Below are positions 7,392-15,837 of a DNA stretch of 54,695 nucleotides, piece by piece. The translations under genes and the position numbers were made by a program. The stretch is from positions 1-54,695 of the forward strand of contig CAKSWY010000018.1 of assembly GCA_934513685.1 (NCBI GenBank), in the 5' to 3' direction. The stretch is from an uncultured Oscillospiraceae bacterium. GTDB lineage: Bacteria; Bacillota; Clostridia; Oscillospirales; Ruminococcaceae. Within the stretch, counting starts at the first letter, position 1. Each line of letters starts with the position of its first letter. Under the pieces are notes generated by a model. The model made no database searches and was not told where the DNA came from. It was given only the letters and a program-made list of their open reading frames with translations.

Positions 7392-9410
7392 ATGAAACAC
7401 ACACGCTCCTTTGCCGTCTGCCTGGCCAGCCTGGCTGGGCTGGCGGTGCTGGCTGCCCTGGGCTTCGGCCTGCTGGCCACGCCCCGGCCGCTGCCGCTGC
7501 CCGATGCCCCCCGTGCCCTGCTGCTGAGCGCCGAGGCGGCCCAGGCCCCCGAGGGTACCGCGGCCTCCGCCAACGTGCGGGGCTTTAACACGCTGGCCCT
7601 GCCCGGTGAGGCGGCCGGGGCGCTGGGCCGCGACGGGGTGAAGACGCTGCAGGCGGCGGCCGCCCGGCAGGGCCTTGCCCTGTGCCTGCTGGACGACACC
7701 GGCGCAGATGAAGCCGCCGCCCGGCTGGCGCGGCAGCGGGGCGTGCCCCTGCTCACCGCCAGGGCCCGGGGCGAGCTGACCGCCTGGTGCGACCGGGCCG
7801 GGCTGCCGGTGCTCTTCTCCGGCGGCGGGGCCGCCCAGCTGGCCGCGGCCGTACAGGTGGAGCAGGCCGGCCTGCTGCTGGCGGACCCGGACACGGCCGA
7901 ATCCGCTCTGGTTCTGGCCTTTCTCTCCGGCGGGGCCGCCCCCGCGCTGCCGGGGCTGGAGACGGAGAACCGGCTGACCCTGACCTACCCCCAGGAGGGC
8001 GGCGTGCTGTATGAATCCACCGTCACCCTCTGCGGCACCGCCCGGGCGGGCGCGGAGCCGGTCACGGTGAACGGCCGGGCGGCGGTGCAGGTCGGCCGGG
8101 TGTGGGCCATTGCCATGGAGCTGGCCGAAGGGGAAAACGCCTTTACCGTGCGGCAGGGGGACGAGGTGCTCACCCTGCACTGCACCCAGCGCACCCCTCA
8201 GTTCATCCCGGTGCAGCCGGAGCCGGACGGCTCGGTGCCCGCCGAACGGGGCCAGTGGCTGCGCACCACCAGCGCCCTCACCAGCCTGCTGGAGGACCCG
8301 GCAGACCCCTCCTCCATTGCGGCGGGGCTACCCGCCGGGGTGTGCGCCCCGGTGGGGGAGAGCCGCCGCCTGACCAAAAACGGCAAGTACACCTGGGCCT
8401 ACCGGGTGGACGGGGCCGGGTGGGTGCTCTCGGCCGACTGCGAGCTGCTGGGCTGGCGGGCGGAACCGTCGATTTCCGTCGCGCAGGAGGAATCTGCGGC
8501 GAACGGCGACGATTTCTGGCGGCTGAGCAGCAGCGACCCGGACACAACGCCTCTGTTCCTGGCCCGGCGAACCGATGAAAATTCACTTGAAATCGTCTTA
8601 ATCGGAACGTCGGCGGAACCCACCGCCGACAATACGACCGAACCGTCGAAAACCGTCGCGGAGGACACGCAAAAACCGTCAAAAAACGTCGCCGACGGCG
8701 CGGCCGTGACGGTTTCCGACGGTTTTGTATCCGTCACCCTTCCCGCACCCGCCGCCGGGCTGTGGGGCTGGGACATCCAGCCCGACGGCAGCGGCGGCCT
8801 GACCGTGCACCTGAAGGCCGTACCGCAGCCGGTGGCAGGCGGGGCGCTGGCCGGGCTGCACATTCTGCTGGACCCCGGCCACGGCGGCACCGATGAGGGG
8901 GCCACGGGCTGTGCCGGGCAGAGCGGCCCCCAGGAAAAGGACCTGAATCTGGCGCTGGCACTGGCCGCCCGCACCCGGCTGGAGCAGCTGGGCGCTCAGG
9001 TCACCCTCACCCGGGACGGAGACACCGCCCTCACCCTGAACCAGCGGCGGGAGGTTCTGGCCGCCCAGGCCCCCGACCTGTTTTTGAGCCTGCACCACAA
9101 CAGCGCCGGCTTCGACCGGGACAGCACCAACGTGGGCGGCGTGGAGTGCTATTACTTCACCGCGCGCTCGGCCCCGCTGGCCCGCGCCCTGACCGAGCGG
9201 CTGGGCGGCGGCACCGGCCGCACCCTGCGAGGTGCCCGGCAGGACTACTACTATGTCACCCGCACCGACCTTTGCCCCGCCGTGCTGCTGGAGACCGGCT
9301 TTCTCACCAGCGCCGCCGAATACGCCGCCTGCGCCGACCCCGAAACCATCTGGGCCGAGGCCGGGCTGATCGCCCAGGCCGTGGCCCAGGTGTACGGCGG
9401 CGCGGCATGA
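7392..9410 (+). CDS. N-acetylmuramoyl-L-alanine amidase, exported
   Basis: 672 residues from ATG 7392, preceded by AGGAGG with 5-nt spacing. Residues 1-28 are a signal or anchor helix. The N-terminal half has no clear family; about 190-260 (YPQEGGVLYESTVTL... to EVLTLHC) looks like an Ig-like beta domain. The C-terminal 190 residues are an Amidase_3 domain: DPGHGGTDEG (zinc His near 497), QEKDLNL (zinc Glu), SLHHNS (zinc His) and LLETGF (catalytic Glu). The enzyme cuts the MurNAc-L-Ala bond in peptidoglycan. Residues about 358-453 use codons unlike the rest of the gene (TCG, GTC, AAA, ACG) and contain a repeated CCGTC motif. Divergent from the O-acylation operon. Confidence 0.88.
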   Translation: MKHTRSFAVCLASLAGLAVLAALGFGLLATPRPLPLPDAPRALLLSAEAAQAPEGTAASANVRGFNTLALPGEAAGALGRDGVKTLQAAAARQGLALCLLDDTGADEAAARLARQRGVPLLTARARGELTAWCDRAGLPVLFSGGGAAQLAAAVQVEQAGLLLADPDTAESALVLAFLSGGAAPALPGLETENRLTLTYPQEGGVLYESTVTLCGTARAGAEPVTVNGRAAVQVGRVWAIAMELAEGENAFTVRQGDEVLTLHCTQRTPQFIPVQPEPDGSVPAERGQWLRTTSALTSLLEDPADPSSIAAGLPAGVCAPVGESRRLTKNGKYTWAYRVDGAGWVLSADCELLGWRAEPSISVAQEESAANGDDFWRLSSSDPDTTPLFLARRTDENSLEIVLIGTSAEPTADNTTEPSKTVAEDTQKPSKNVADGAAVTVSDGFVSVTLPAPAAGLWGWDIQPDGSGGLTVHLKAVPQPVAGGALAGLHILLDPGHGGTDEGATGCAGQSGPQEKDLNLALALAARTRLEQLGAQVTLTRDGDTALTLNQRREVLAAQAPDLFLSLHHNSAGFDRDSTNVGGVECYYFTARSAPLARALTERLGGGTGRTLRGARQDYYYVTRTDLCPAVLLETGFLTSAAEYAACADPETIWAEAGLIAQAVAQVYGGAA

Positions 9411-9463
9411 AGCGGCTTTGCCCGGAACACCCACGCAAACTGAAACGAAAAGGACGTACCACT

Positions 9464-10102
9464 ATGACTACCCTCATCTGCATTCGCCACGGCCAGAGCG
9501 AGATCAACCTGGCCCGTCGGCTCACCGGCCAGCTGGACCCGCCCCTCACCCCCCTTGGAGTGGAGCAGGCCCGCCGCACCGCCGAATTCCTGCGCGACCA
9601 GCCCATTACCCGCATCTATTCCAGCGACCTTGTGCGCTGCATGGACACGGCGGCCCCCACGGCGGCCATGCACGGGCTGCCTGTCATTCCCGAACCGGCC
9701 TTCCGGGAGATCTACGCCGGAAAATGGGAGGGCATGACCTTTGACGCGATCACCGCCGCCTACCCCGAGAGCCACCACATCTGGATGACCGACATGGGCC
9801 GCGCCCACCCGGACGGCGGCGAGAGCGTGGCCCAGCTGTACGACCGGGTCACCACCGCCATGGAGCGGATCGTGCGGGAGAACGAGGGCGGCTGCGTGGC
9901 CATCTTCACCCACTCCACCCCCATCCGCACCATGGCCTGCCGCTGGAAGGGGTTGCCGGTGGAGCAGATCCGCCGGGTGCCCTGGGCCTCCAACGCCTCG
10001 GTCTCCATTGCAGACTGGGCCGACGGCCATTACACCGTGCGCCTGTATGGGTACGACAAGCACCAGGGCGCGGGCGTAACCGAACTGCCCAAGAACATCT
10101 GA
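9464..10102 (+). CDS. histidine phosphatase family protein (phosphoglycerate mutase-like)
   Basis: 212 residues. The signature ICIRHGQSEIN supplies the phosphohistidine (RHG); later residues include the Glu of FREIYAGKWEGM and the second His of THSTPIR. This is the branch-2-type fold of PGM-like phosphatases, also used by alpha-ribazole phosphatase (CobC) and broad phosphatases; substrate cannot be chosen from sequence and no cobalamin genes are nearby. The start at ATG 9464 is preceded by AAAAGGA; upstream in-frame sequence overlaps the amidase gene and is not needed for the fold. 53 nt after the amidase stop, so probably co-transcribed. Confidence 0.82.
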   Translation: MTTLICIRHGQSEINLARRLTGQLDPPLTPLGVEQARRTAEFLRDQPITRIYSSDLVRCMDTAAPTAAMHGLPVIPEPAFREIYAGKWEGMTFDAITAAYPESHHIWMTDMGRAHPDGGESVAQLYDRVTTAMERIVRENEGGCVAIFTHSTPIRTMACRWKGLPVEQIRRVPWASNASVSIADWADGHYTVRLYGYDKHQGAGVTELPKNI

Positions 10103-10143
10103 ACACAAAAAAGTGCCCGGCCGTGCAGAATGCATGGCCGGGC
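10102..10143 (-). terminator. terminator shared by the converging genes
   Basis: GCCCGGCC (10115-10122) pairs with GGCCGGGC (10136-10143). Read on the minus strand a T-rich run follows at once (complement of 10102-10113), so it ends the GntR gene; on the plus strand weaker T-runs follow. Confidence 0.7.
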
Positions 10144-10182
10144 GCGGCTGTTTTATGCGGTTTTTTCAGGGCGTTGGGGCGC

Positions 10183-10887
10183 TCAATCCTCGTCGTCCTC
10201 TTTCAGGCGGCTCTTGCGCAGTTTGCGCAGAGCCTCGGCCAGATGGATGTTCATGGCGTCCCGGGCGCGGCTGGGGCTGCGGGCCGCAATGGCCTCGTAG
10301 ATGTCCCGGTGCGCCAGAATGGTGCTGCGCACCTTCATGGGGGGCTGCAAATGGCTGAATGCCCGGATGGACTCGCTGATCACCGGGATCAGGTTGGGCA
10401 GCACCTGGTTCTGAGTGCACTGGGCGATCTGCTTATGGAAGGCAATGTCCTGGGGGGTAGGGTCCTGCCCCAGGGCCGCGGCCTCTTCGTAGGCCTCCAT
10501 GCAGCGGCGCAGCTCCACAATGTCCTCATCCGTGGCCTTTTCCGCCGCCAGAATGGCGATGGACGGCTCCATCATCTGGCGGATGTCCATCAGCTCTTCG
10601 GGCAGGCGGCCGGGGTTGGCCACAAAGGCCAGGCCCAGCGGGTCGTCAGGCACGCCCATGCGGCCGGAGACAAACGTGCCGTTGCCCCGGCGGATCTCCA
10701 GCACGTTCCGGGCAACCAGCGCCCGAATGGCCTCCCGCAGGGTGTTGCGGCTGGCCCCCAGCAGGGCGCACAGCTCCGGCTCCGGCGGAATCTGCTGGCC
10801 GGGCTGCCAGTTTTTATCCAGGATCAGCTGTACGATGGCTTCCTCCGTCCGGGCGGACATGGACAGCTTTTCCTCTTCCTTTTCCAA
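10183..10887 (-). CDS. GntR-family transcriptional regulator, FadR/FCD subgroup
   Basis: 234 residues from a TTG at 10885-10887. That start is chosen because AAGGAGG lies 9 nt before it; a frame further upstream has no such site, and an internal ATG at 10860 has a weaker one. An N-terminal winged helix (about 20-80, with EPELCALLGASRNTLREAIRALVA) is followed by an all-helical FCD ligand domain (about 100-230) holding FHKQI, HRDIY and the later NIHLAEA histidine, the usual metal-binding His set. FadR/FCD proteins sense small organic acids. Monocistronic; the target genes are not evident from its neighbours. Probably autoregulated. Confidence 0.85.
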   Translation of the reverse strand: MEKEEEKLSMSARTEEAIVQLILDKNWQPGQQIPPEPELCALLGASRNTLREAIRALVARNVLEIRRGNGTFVSGRMGVPDDPLGLAFVANPGRLPEELMDIRQMMEPSIAILAAEKATDEDIVELRRCMEAYEEAAALGQDPTPQDIAFHKQIAQCTQNQVLPNLIPVISESIRAFSHLQPPMKVRSTILAHRDIYEAIAARSPSRARDAMNIHLAEALRKLRKSRLKEDDED

Positions 10888-10953
10888 CGTAAACTTCCTC
10901 CTTGTTCTTCCGAAGCGCCGCACACACAACGCGCCCGGAAGGTACTCCAGTTT

Positions 10954-10981
10954 CTATTATAGCGGCCCGCCGCGGGCTGTC
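10954..10981 (-). promoter_or_regulatory. promoter of the GntR gene with palindromic spacer
   Basis: Minus-strand consensus TTGACA (10976-10981), 16 bp, consensus TATAAT (10954-10959). The spacer contains a GC palindrome with one central base (GCCCGC-C-GCGGGC, 10963-10975), placed where a repressor would block polymerase; candidate autoregulatory operator. Confidence 0.65.
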
Positions 10982-11054
10982 AAAGGGGGCAGGGCATCGT
11001 TTTATTTTTGACAAGGACGCCGCCGAATTTGTATCGGTTTTTCGTTCTTCCCAC

Positions 11055-11110
11055 AAAAAAGGACCCGCGCCGCCTTGCCGGATTTCCGGCAAAGGACGGC
11101 GCGGTGTTTT
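11055..11110 (-). terminator. terminator of the TrmH-type methyltransferase gene
   Basis: A long GC stem (CGCGCCG at 11066-11072 with CGGCGCG at 11097-11103, plus an inner TTGCCGG/CCGGCAA stem) is followed on the minus strand by the complement of the A-run at 11055-11060. Confidence 0.75.
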
Positions 11111-11132
11111 TCCTGTTCGTCAGCCGGGCACC

Positions 11133-11960
11133 TCAGCGCACCCGAAGTTCCCAGAAGGCCACGGCGCTGGCGGCGGCCACATTCAGCGAGTCCACCCCGT
11201 GGGACATGGGGATGCACACGGTGTAGTCACAGCCCGCGATGGTGGTTTTGGCCAGGCCGTCCCCCTCGGTGCCCAGCAGAATGGCCAGCTTTTCCTGGGC
11301 GGCCAACTCCGGGTCGTCGATGCTGCGGGCGTGCTCGTCCAGCGCCATGGCGGCGGTGGCAAAGCCCTGGGCCTTCAGCCGCTCCAGCCCCGGGTGGGGC
11401 CACTGGTCCGGCGCATCGCCCAGCCAAGCCCAGGGCACCTGAAACACGGTACCCATGCTCACCCGAACCGCCCGGCGGCACAGCGGGTCGCAGCAGGAGG
11501 GAGTGACCAGCACGCCGTCCATGTGCAGGGCCGCGGCCGAGCGGAAGATGGCCCCCACGTTGGTGGAGTCCACGATGTTTTCCAGCACCGCCAGCCGTTT
11601 GGCCCCGGCACACAGCTGCTCCACCGTGGGCAGCGCCGGGCGGCGCAGGGCGCACAGCACGCCCCGGGTGAGGGTGTAGCCGGTCAGCCCGGCCAGCACC
11701 TCCCGGTCGGCGGTGTAGAGGGGCACATCGCCGCAGCGGGCCACGATCTCCTTCGCGCCGCCCTCGATCTGCCGCCGCTCCATCAGCAGCGACAGGGGCT
11801 GGCAGCCCGCCTCCAGCGCCCGGGCGATCACCTTGGGGCTTTCGGCGATGAACACGCCCTTTTCCGGCTCCAGCCGGTTGCGCAGCTGGGCCTGGGTCAG
11901 GCTGGTGTATACCTCCAGCCCGGGCTGATCCAGGCTGGTGATCTCAATGATTTGTGCCAT
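11133..11960 (-). CDS. TrmH/SpoU-family RNA 2'-O-methyltransferase
   Basis: 275 residues from ATG 11960 (GAAAGAAGG 6 nt upstream); a GTG 39 nt further up is possible but poorer. The N-terminal part (residues 20-100, ...LRNRLEPEKGVFIAESPKVI) is the L30e-like RNA-binding substrate domain. The C-terminal SPOUT knot shows motif 1 (NIVDSTNVGAIFRSAAAL), motif 2 (ILLGTEGDGL) and motif 3 (IPMSHGVDSLNVAAASAV) with the expected Asn-Arg and Ser-Asn residues. It methylates a ribose 2'-OH of rRNA or tRNA using SAM; which base is not predictable. Monocistronic with its own promoter and terminator. Confidence 0.87.
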   Translation of the reverse strand: MAQIIEITSLDQPGLEVYTSLTQAQLRNRLEPEKGVFIAESPKVIARALEAGCQPLSLLMERRQIEGGAKEIVARCGDVPLYTADREVLAGLTGYTLTRGVLCALRRPALPTVEQLCAGAKRLAVLENIVDSTNVGAIFRSAAALHMDGVLVTPSCCDPLCRRAVRVSMGTVFQVPWAWLGDAPDQWPHPGLERLKAQGFATAAMALDEHARSIDDPELAAQEKLAILLGTEGDGLAKTTIAGCDYTVCIPMSHGVDSLNVAAASAVAFWELRVR

Positions 11961-12017
11961 GCTGGCCTTCTTTCCGCCGCGGAGATGTTCTTTCGCCACG
12001 GCCTGGTTTCACCTGCA

Positions 12018-12046
12018 ATTGTAGCGGTTTTGGCCAGGGGAGTCAA
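12018..12046 (-). promoter_or_regulatory. promoter of the TrmH-type gene
   Basis: Minus-strand TTGACT (12041-12046), 17 bp, TACAAT (12018-12023), about 50 nt before the ATG. Confidence 0.6.
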
Positions 12047-12124
12047 ACAGGGGCGAAGCGGTGTGTTTGGTGCGCTTTGCGGTGGCGATGCTTTCTGCCG
12101 CGGCTTTTGGCTCCTATTTGATGG

Positions 12125-12180
12125 GAAGGCTTCACCTGCGCGCAATCTTGGCTTCCTCTCAAGGGGAAGGCTTTGCCCTA
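12125..12180. repeat. dispersed palindromic repeat, degenerate copy
   Basis: Core CTTCCTCTCAAGGGGAAG (12152-12169) between the MYG1 stop and the TrmH promoter. It matches the core shared by the copies near 15.76, 17.39, 27.69, 48.6, 51.1 and 51.3 kb, but lacks the CCACCTCATC box. Confidence 0.6.
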
Positions 12181-12188
12181 CGGCATTT

Positions 12189-13010
12189 TTACCGCCGGGC
12201 TGCCTGGGCCAGACGGCAGGCGGCGAGGGCGGTCTCCTTGTCCGAGGCCGAGATCAGAAAGCGGCTGGCGTGGCAGAAGCGCAGACCCTCCAGGCCGCTG
12301 CGCCGGGCCAGCACGGCGGCGGGCTGGCCGCCCCAGCTGGCCGGGAAGGGCACCTTGGGGCTTTTGGTGCGCCGGTCGTTCACGCACTGGGCCGCCCAGC
12401 CGCCCCGCTGGCTGGGGTACACCACAAACTGCGCGTCGCTGCGGTACAGCGCGTTTTTCCACGGGGCGTAGCAGGGCAGCACCACAATGCCGTCCCGCAT
12501 GTTCTGGTAGGCCTTCTGCACCAGATCGTCGGCGCGGGTCACGGCCCGGGCCTCCTCCAGCCGGTTCTGCAGAATCACCTGGGCAAAGTCCACCGCCTTA
12601 AAGAAGCACTCGTCCGGGTCGGTCTTTTCGTCCCAGCGGGGGTTGAAGCTGCCGATGGCGTCGGCCAGGCTGTCCTGCTCGCCGGTGTTGTCGTTCAAAT
12701 CCAGCGGCTGAATGAAGTTCTCGTCCAGCAGGCGGGCCTGGTTGTCGCCCACCAGGCCTGCGCCCAGCACCCGCCACAGCAGGCCGAACGCCGCGTAGGG
12801 CACGCCGTTGGGGCGCACCTCCCGGTCGGCCGAGTGGTGGTCGAACATACCGTCGCCGATGTCAAACACCAGACCGTCAAAATTTTCGGGCACCTCAAAT
12901 CCGCGCTGGATCCGGATGTCCGGGCGGAGAATGCGCAGAAGCGCCGCGCTGAACACATCGTCCGCGTGGAATTTTCCTCCATGGGTAAAGGCTTTCGCCG
13001 GAATTTTCAT
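12189..13010 (-). CDS. MYG1/UPF0160 family metal-dependent protein
   Basis: 273 residues from ATG 13010, with AAGGAAGG 6 nt before it. The N-terminus THGGKFHADDVFSAALLRI and then VFDIGDGMFDHHSADRE are the DHH-like metal-binding motifs of the MYG1 family. Eukaryotic MYG1 has been described as a 3'-5' RNA exonuclease; the bacterial role is not settled. The rest, including YQNMRDGIVVLPCYAPWKNAL and the closing ASWGGQP...GLEGLRFCHASRF, matches the whole length of the family. Monocistronic; no partner is suggested by its neighbours. Confidence 0.88.
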   Translation of the reverse strand: MKIPAKAFTHGGKFHADDVFSAALLRILRPDIRIQRGFEVPENFDGLVFDIGDGMFDHHSADREVRPNGVPYAAFGLLWRVLGAGLVGDNQARLLDENFIQPLDLNDNTGEQDSLADAIGSFNPRWDEKTDPDECFFKAVDFAQVILQNRLEEARAVTRADDLVQKAYQNMRDGIVVLPCYAPWKNALYRSDAQFVVYPSQRGGWAAQCVNDRRTKSPKVPFPASWGGQPAAVLARRSGLEGLRFCHASRFLISASDKETALAACRLAQAARR

Positions 13011-13097
13011 GCTGTTTCCTTCCTTATAAGGGGCGCGGTGATCGTTGACAGGGGGCAGCCCCGCCCGGCCGTGCGCCCCGCTGGCCGGGTAAATTTT

Positions 13098-13126
13098 ATT
13101 ATAGCATAAACGCCCGCCGTAAAGAA
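13098..13126 (-). promoter_or_regulatory. promoter of the MYG1 gene
   Basis: Minus-strand TATAAT (13098-13103) with a poor -35 TTCTTT (13121-13126) at 17 bp; about 85 nt before the start. Confidence 0.45.
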
Positions 13127-13137
13127 GCACGCAAAGC

Positions 13138-13165
13138 AAAAACCGGGCGCAGTGCGTCCGGTTTT
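13138..13165 (-). terminator. terminator of the met operon
   Basis: AAAACCGG-x-CGC / GCG-x-CCGGTTTT hairpin followed on the minus strand by a T-rich run, 57 nt after the metQ stop. Confidence 0.7.
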
Positions 13166-13221
13166 CGCGGTCTTGCTCAGAATGGCCCGGCGTTTTCAAG
13201 CCGCCGCGGCCCGCTTCTGAT

Positions 13222-14067
13222 TTATTCCATGGGCATGACGATGCCGTTGTAGTTGTCCTTGATGTACTGCTTGATGGTGTCGCTCTTCAGGGCTTCCACC
13301 AGAGCCAGCACGGCGGGGTTGTTCTCGTTGCCTTCCTTCACGGCCACGATGTTGCCGTAGGTCTGGGCGGCCACAGAGTCCGCATCCTCGGTCACCAGCA
13401 CGGTGTCGGCGATGCCGGCGCCGGAGGCGTAGTTGCCGTTGATGACGGCGAAGTCCAGATCCGGCAGGCTGGCGGGCAGGTTGGCGGCCTCCATGGGCAC
13501 GATCTCCACATTGTGGGGGTTCTCCTCAATGTCCAGCTCGGTGGCCTCCAGGCCCACGCCCTCCTTCAGCTTCAGAACGCCCTGGGCCTCCAGCAGCAGC
13601 AGTGCGCGGGCGCCGTTGGTGTTGTCGCCGGGGATGCCGATCTTGGCGCCATTGGGAATGTTGGCCAGGTCGCTGCTCTTGCCCGGGTACAGGCCCATGG
13701 GCTCGTAGTGGATCACGCCCACGCTCACCAGATGGGTGCCGTTCTTGGCGTTGAAGTCCTCCAGATAGGGCAGATGCTGGAAGTAGTTGGCGTCCAGGCT
13801 GCCGTCCTCCACGGCGGTGTTGGGCATCACATAGTCGTCAAACTCGGTGACCTGCAGGTCGATGCCCTGCTCGGCCAGAATGGGCTTGACCTGCTCCAGA
13901 ATCTCGGCGTGGGGGCTGGGGGAAGCGCCCACCTTCAGCACGGTGGTCTCGGTGGAAGCCGCCTCGGACGAGGCCGCGGAAGAAGCGGAAGAAGCGGTGC
14001 TGGAACCGCAGGCCGCCAGGCTTGCAGCCAGGGCCAGCGCCAGTACGGATGCTACGATCTTTTTCAT
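13222..14067 (-). CDS. metQ: methionine ABC transporter substrate-binding lipoprotein
   Basis: 281 residues. Signal peptide with lipobox LAAC (Cys20), then a low-complexity Ser/Ala linker (about 23-45). The NLPA/MetQ fold begins at VLKVGASPSPHAEIL and contains FDDYVMPNTAVEDGSLDANYFQH, a hallmark of MetQ. It captures methionine outside the cell and delivers it to the MetI-MetN importer. SD AGGAG precedes the ATG; the gene is last in metN-metI-metQ, 158 nt after metI. The family also has members for other ligands, but the methionine T-box upstream supports methionine. Confidence 0.92.
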   Translation of the reverse strand: MKKIVASVLALALAASLAACGSSTASSASSAASSEAASTETTVLKVGASPSPHAEILEQVKPILAEQGIDLQVTEFDDYVMPNTAVEDGSLDANYFQHLPYLEDFNAKNGTHLVSVGVIHYEPMGLYPGKSSDLANIPNGAKIGIPGDNTNGARALLLLEAQGVLKLKEGVGLEATELDIEENPHNVEIVPMEAANLPASLPDLDFAVINGNYASGAGIADTVLVTEDADSVAAQTYGNIVAVKEGNENNPAVLALVEALKSDTIKQYIKDNYNGIVMPME

Positions 14068-14225
14068 GTTGTGTCACTCCTCTTTTATAAATAGGTTTGC
14101 TTTGGGGTTACTTTGGGTGCCTTTTTGCCGCCGCGGAAGTTTGCGAAAAAGCTCTCTATTTTCACCCGGCCGGGGCGGACCGTGCACTGCCCGCGTGCCG
14201 GCTAGGGAAAATCATGGAAACTGGT

Positions 14226-14894
14226 TCAGCGGTTGCGCTTATCCGCCTTGCTGGCCAGATGGCCGAACACCGTCTGGATCAGGCACACCACCACGATCAC
14301 CAGAAGCAGCGAGGCGTACATCACGCTCTGCTGATAACGCTGGTAGCCGAAGCGGAAGGCGATGTTGCCCAGGCCGCCCGCACCCGTCGCGCCGGTGATG
14401 GCCGTGTAGCCGAACACCGTGATGGTGCTGATGGTCAGGCCGCGCAGCAGGCTGGGCACGCTTTCCACCAGCAGCACCCGGGTGATGATCTGCCAGTTGG
14501 TGGCGCCCATGCAGCGGGCCGCCTCAATGACGCCGCCGTCCACCTCTTCCAGGCTCTGCTCCACCATGCGGGCCACAAAGGGCGCGGCCGCCACGGTCAG
14601 GGGCAGGTTGGCGGCGCTGGCCCCGATGGAGGTGCCCATCACCGCCCGGGTGAAGGGGGTGAGGAACAGCATCAGGATCATAAAGGGGATGCTGCGGAAG
14701 ATGTTCACCAGCCAGCCGAAGGCCGCGTTGAACTGAGGGGTCTCCATAAAGCCGCCGGGCTTGGTCACGGTGAGCAGCACGCCCAGCGGCAGGCCGATGA
14801 CGTAGGCCAGCAGGGTAGGCACCAGGGTCATATACAGGCTTTCCAGGGTGCCGTCCAGCAGCAATGCGCCGTAGCGCGACAGAAATTCCGACAT
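14226..14894 (-). CDS. metI: methionine ABC transporter permease
   Basis: 222 residues, five predicted membrane helices, with the EAA-type cytoplasmic loop EEVDGGVIEAARCMGATNWQI that docks on the ATPase. Length and sequence (ALLLDGTLESLYMTLVPTLLAYVIG at the start) fit MetI. It starts 3 nt after the metN stop, so translation is coupled. Works as a homodimer with two MetN subunits to import D/L-methionine. Confidence 0.93.
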   Translation of the reverse strand: MSEFLSRYGALLLDGTLESLYMTLVPTLLAYVIGLPLGVLLTVTKPGGFMETPQFNAAFGWLVNIFRSIPFMILMLFLTPFTRAVMGTSIGASAANLPLTVAAAPFVARMVEQSLEEVDGGVIEAARCMGATNWQIITRVLLVESVPSLLRGLTISTITVFGYTAITGATGAGGLGNIAFRFGYQRYQQSVMYASLLLVIVVVCLIQTVFGHLASKADKRNR

Positions 14895-14897
14895 CGT

Positions 14898-15656
14898 TCA
14901 GCCCTCCTCTTTCTCTTTGATGGCCCCGCCCAGAATGAGCTGACGGGCAATGGCGCTTTGGGGATGGGCGAAGATCTCGGCCACCTCGCCCTGCTCCACC
15001 ACGCGGCTTTCATCGATGACCACCATGCGGTTGCAGATGCTGCGCACCACGCCCAGCTCGTGGGTGATGATGACGATGGTCACACCCAGCTCGGCGTTGA
15101 TTTTTTTCAAAAGTGCCAGCACGCTCTGGGTGGTCAGTGCGTCCAATGCGCTGGTGGGCTCGTCGCACAGCAGCACACTGGGGTTGGTGGCCAGGGCGCG
15201 GGCCAGGGCCACGCGCTGCTTCTGGCCGCCGGAAAGCTGGCTGGGGTAGGCACCGGCCCGGTCGGCCAGGCCCACGATCTCCAGCAGCTCCGTCACCCGG
15301 GCCTTGACGGCCGCCGGGTCGTTTTTGGAGAGGCGCAGCGGAAAGGCCACGTTGTCGAACACGGTTTTCTGCATCAGCAGATTGTAGCCCTGAAACACCA
15401 CGCCCATGCGGCGGCGGGCGGCCCGCAGGCGGGCGCCGTTCATGCGCACCAGATTTTCGCCGTCCAGCAGAATGTCACCGCTGGTGGGCTGCTCCAGCAG
15501 GCACAGGCAGCGCAGCAGGGTGCTTTTGCCCGCGCCGGACATACCGATGATGCCGAAGATGTCGCCGTCCTGAATGGTGGCGGTCACATCCCGCAGGGCC
15601 ACCACCTTGCCGGATTTGTCGTTGAACTCTTTTGTTAAATGCTTGATTTCAATCAT
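14898..15656 (-). CDS. metN: methionine ABC transporter ATPase, short form without NIL domain
   Basis: 252 residues. Walker A GMSGAGKST (about 38-46), Q-loop VFQGYNL, signature LSGGQKQR, Walker B LLCDEPTSALD and the H-loop THELG are all present. The protein ends at ILGGAIKEKEEG, just after the nucleotide-binding domain. E. coli and B. subtilis MetN are about 340 residues and carry a C-terminal NIL domain that binds methionine and shuts transport off; that part is missing here, and metI begins 3 nt later. First gene of the operon. Assigned to Met rather than another amino acid from its partners and the T-box specifier. Confidence 0.9.
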   Translation of the reverse strand: MIEIKHLTKEFNDKSGKVVALRDVTATIQDGDIFGIIGMSGAGKSTLLRCLCLLEQPTSGDILLDGENLVRMNGARLRAARRRMGVVFQGYNLLMQKTVFDNVAFPLRLSKNDPAAVKARVTELLEIVGLADRAGAYPSQLSGGQKQRVALARALATNPSVLLCDEPTSALDALTTQSVLALLKKINAELGVTIVIITHELGVVRSICNRMVVIDESRVVEQGEVAEIFAHPQSAIARQLILGGAIKEKEEG

Positions 15657-15756
15657 AAAATTCTCTCGTTTCTGTTGGGGATGGTTTGAAAGGATGGCCG
15701 CTTTTGGCGTTTGTGTGTGGGCTTTTTGCGGAGGTTCCGCTTTCTACCACGCCTTT

Positions 15757-15808
15757 GGCTTCCCCTCGAGGGGAAGCTGTCGCGCCAGCAACGGATGAGG
15801 TGGCATCT
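15757..15808. repeat. dispersed palindromic repeat inside the metN leader
   Basis: Core CTTCCCCTCGAGGGGAAG (15759-15776) followed by a variable stretch and GATGAGGTGGCATCTT (15793-15808). It lies between the T-box terminator and metN, so it is transcribed into the mRNA whenever the T-box reads through. Confidence 0.75.
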
Positions 15809-15837
15809 TGCCTTTGCCGCAAGGCCGCGGCTGTGGC

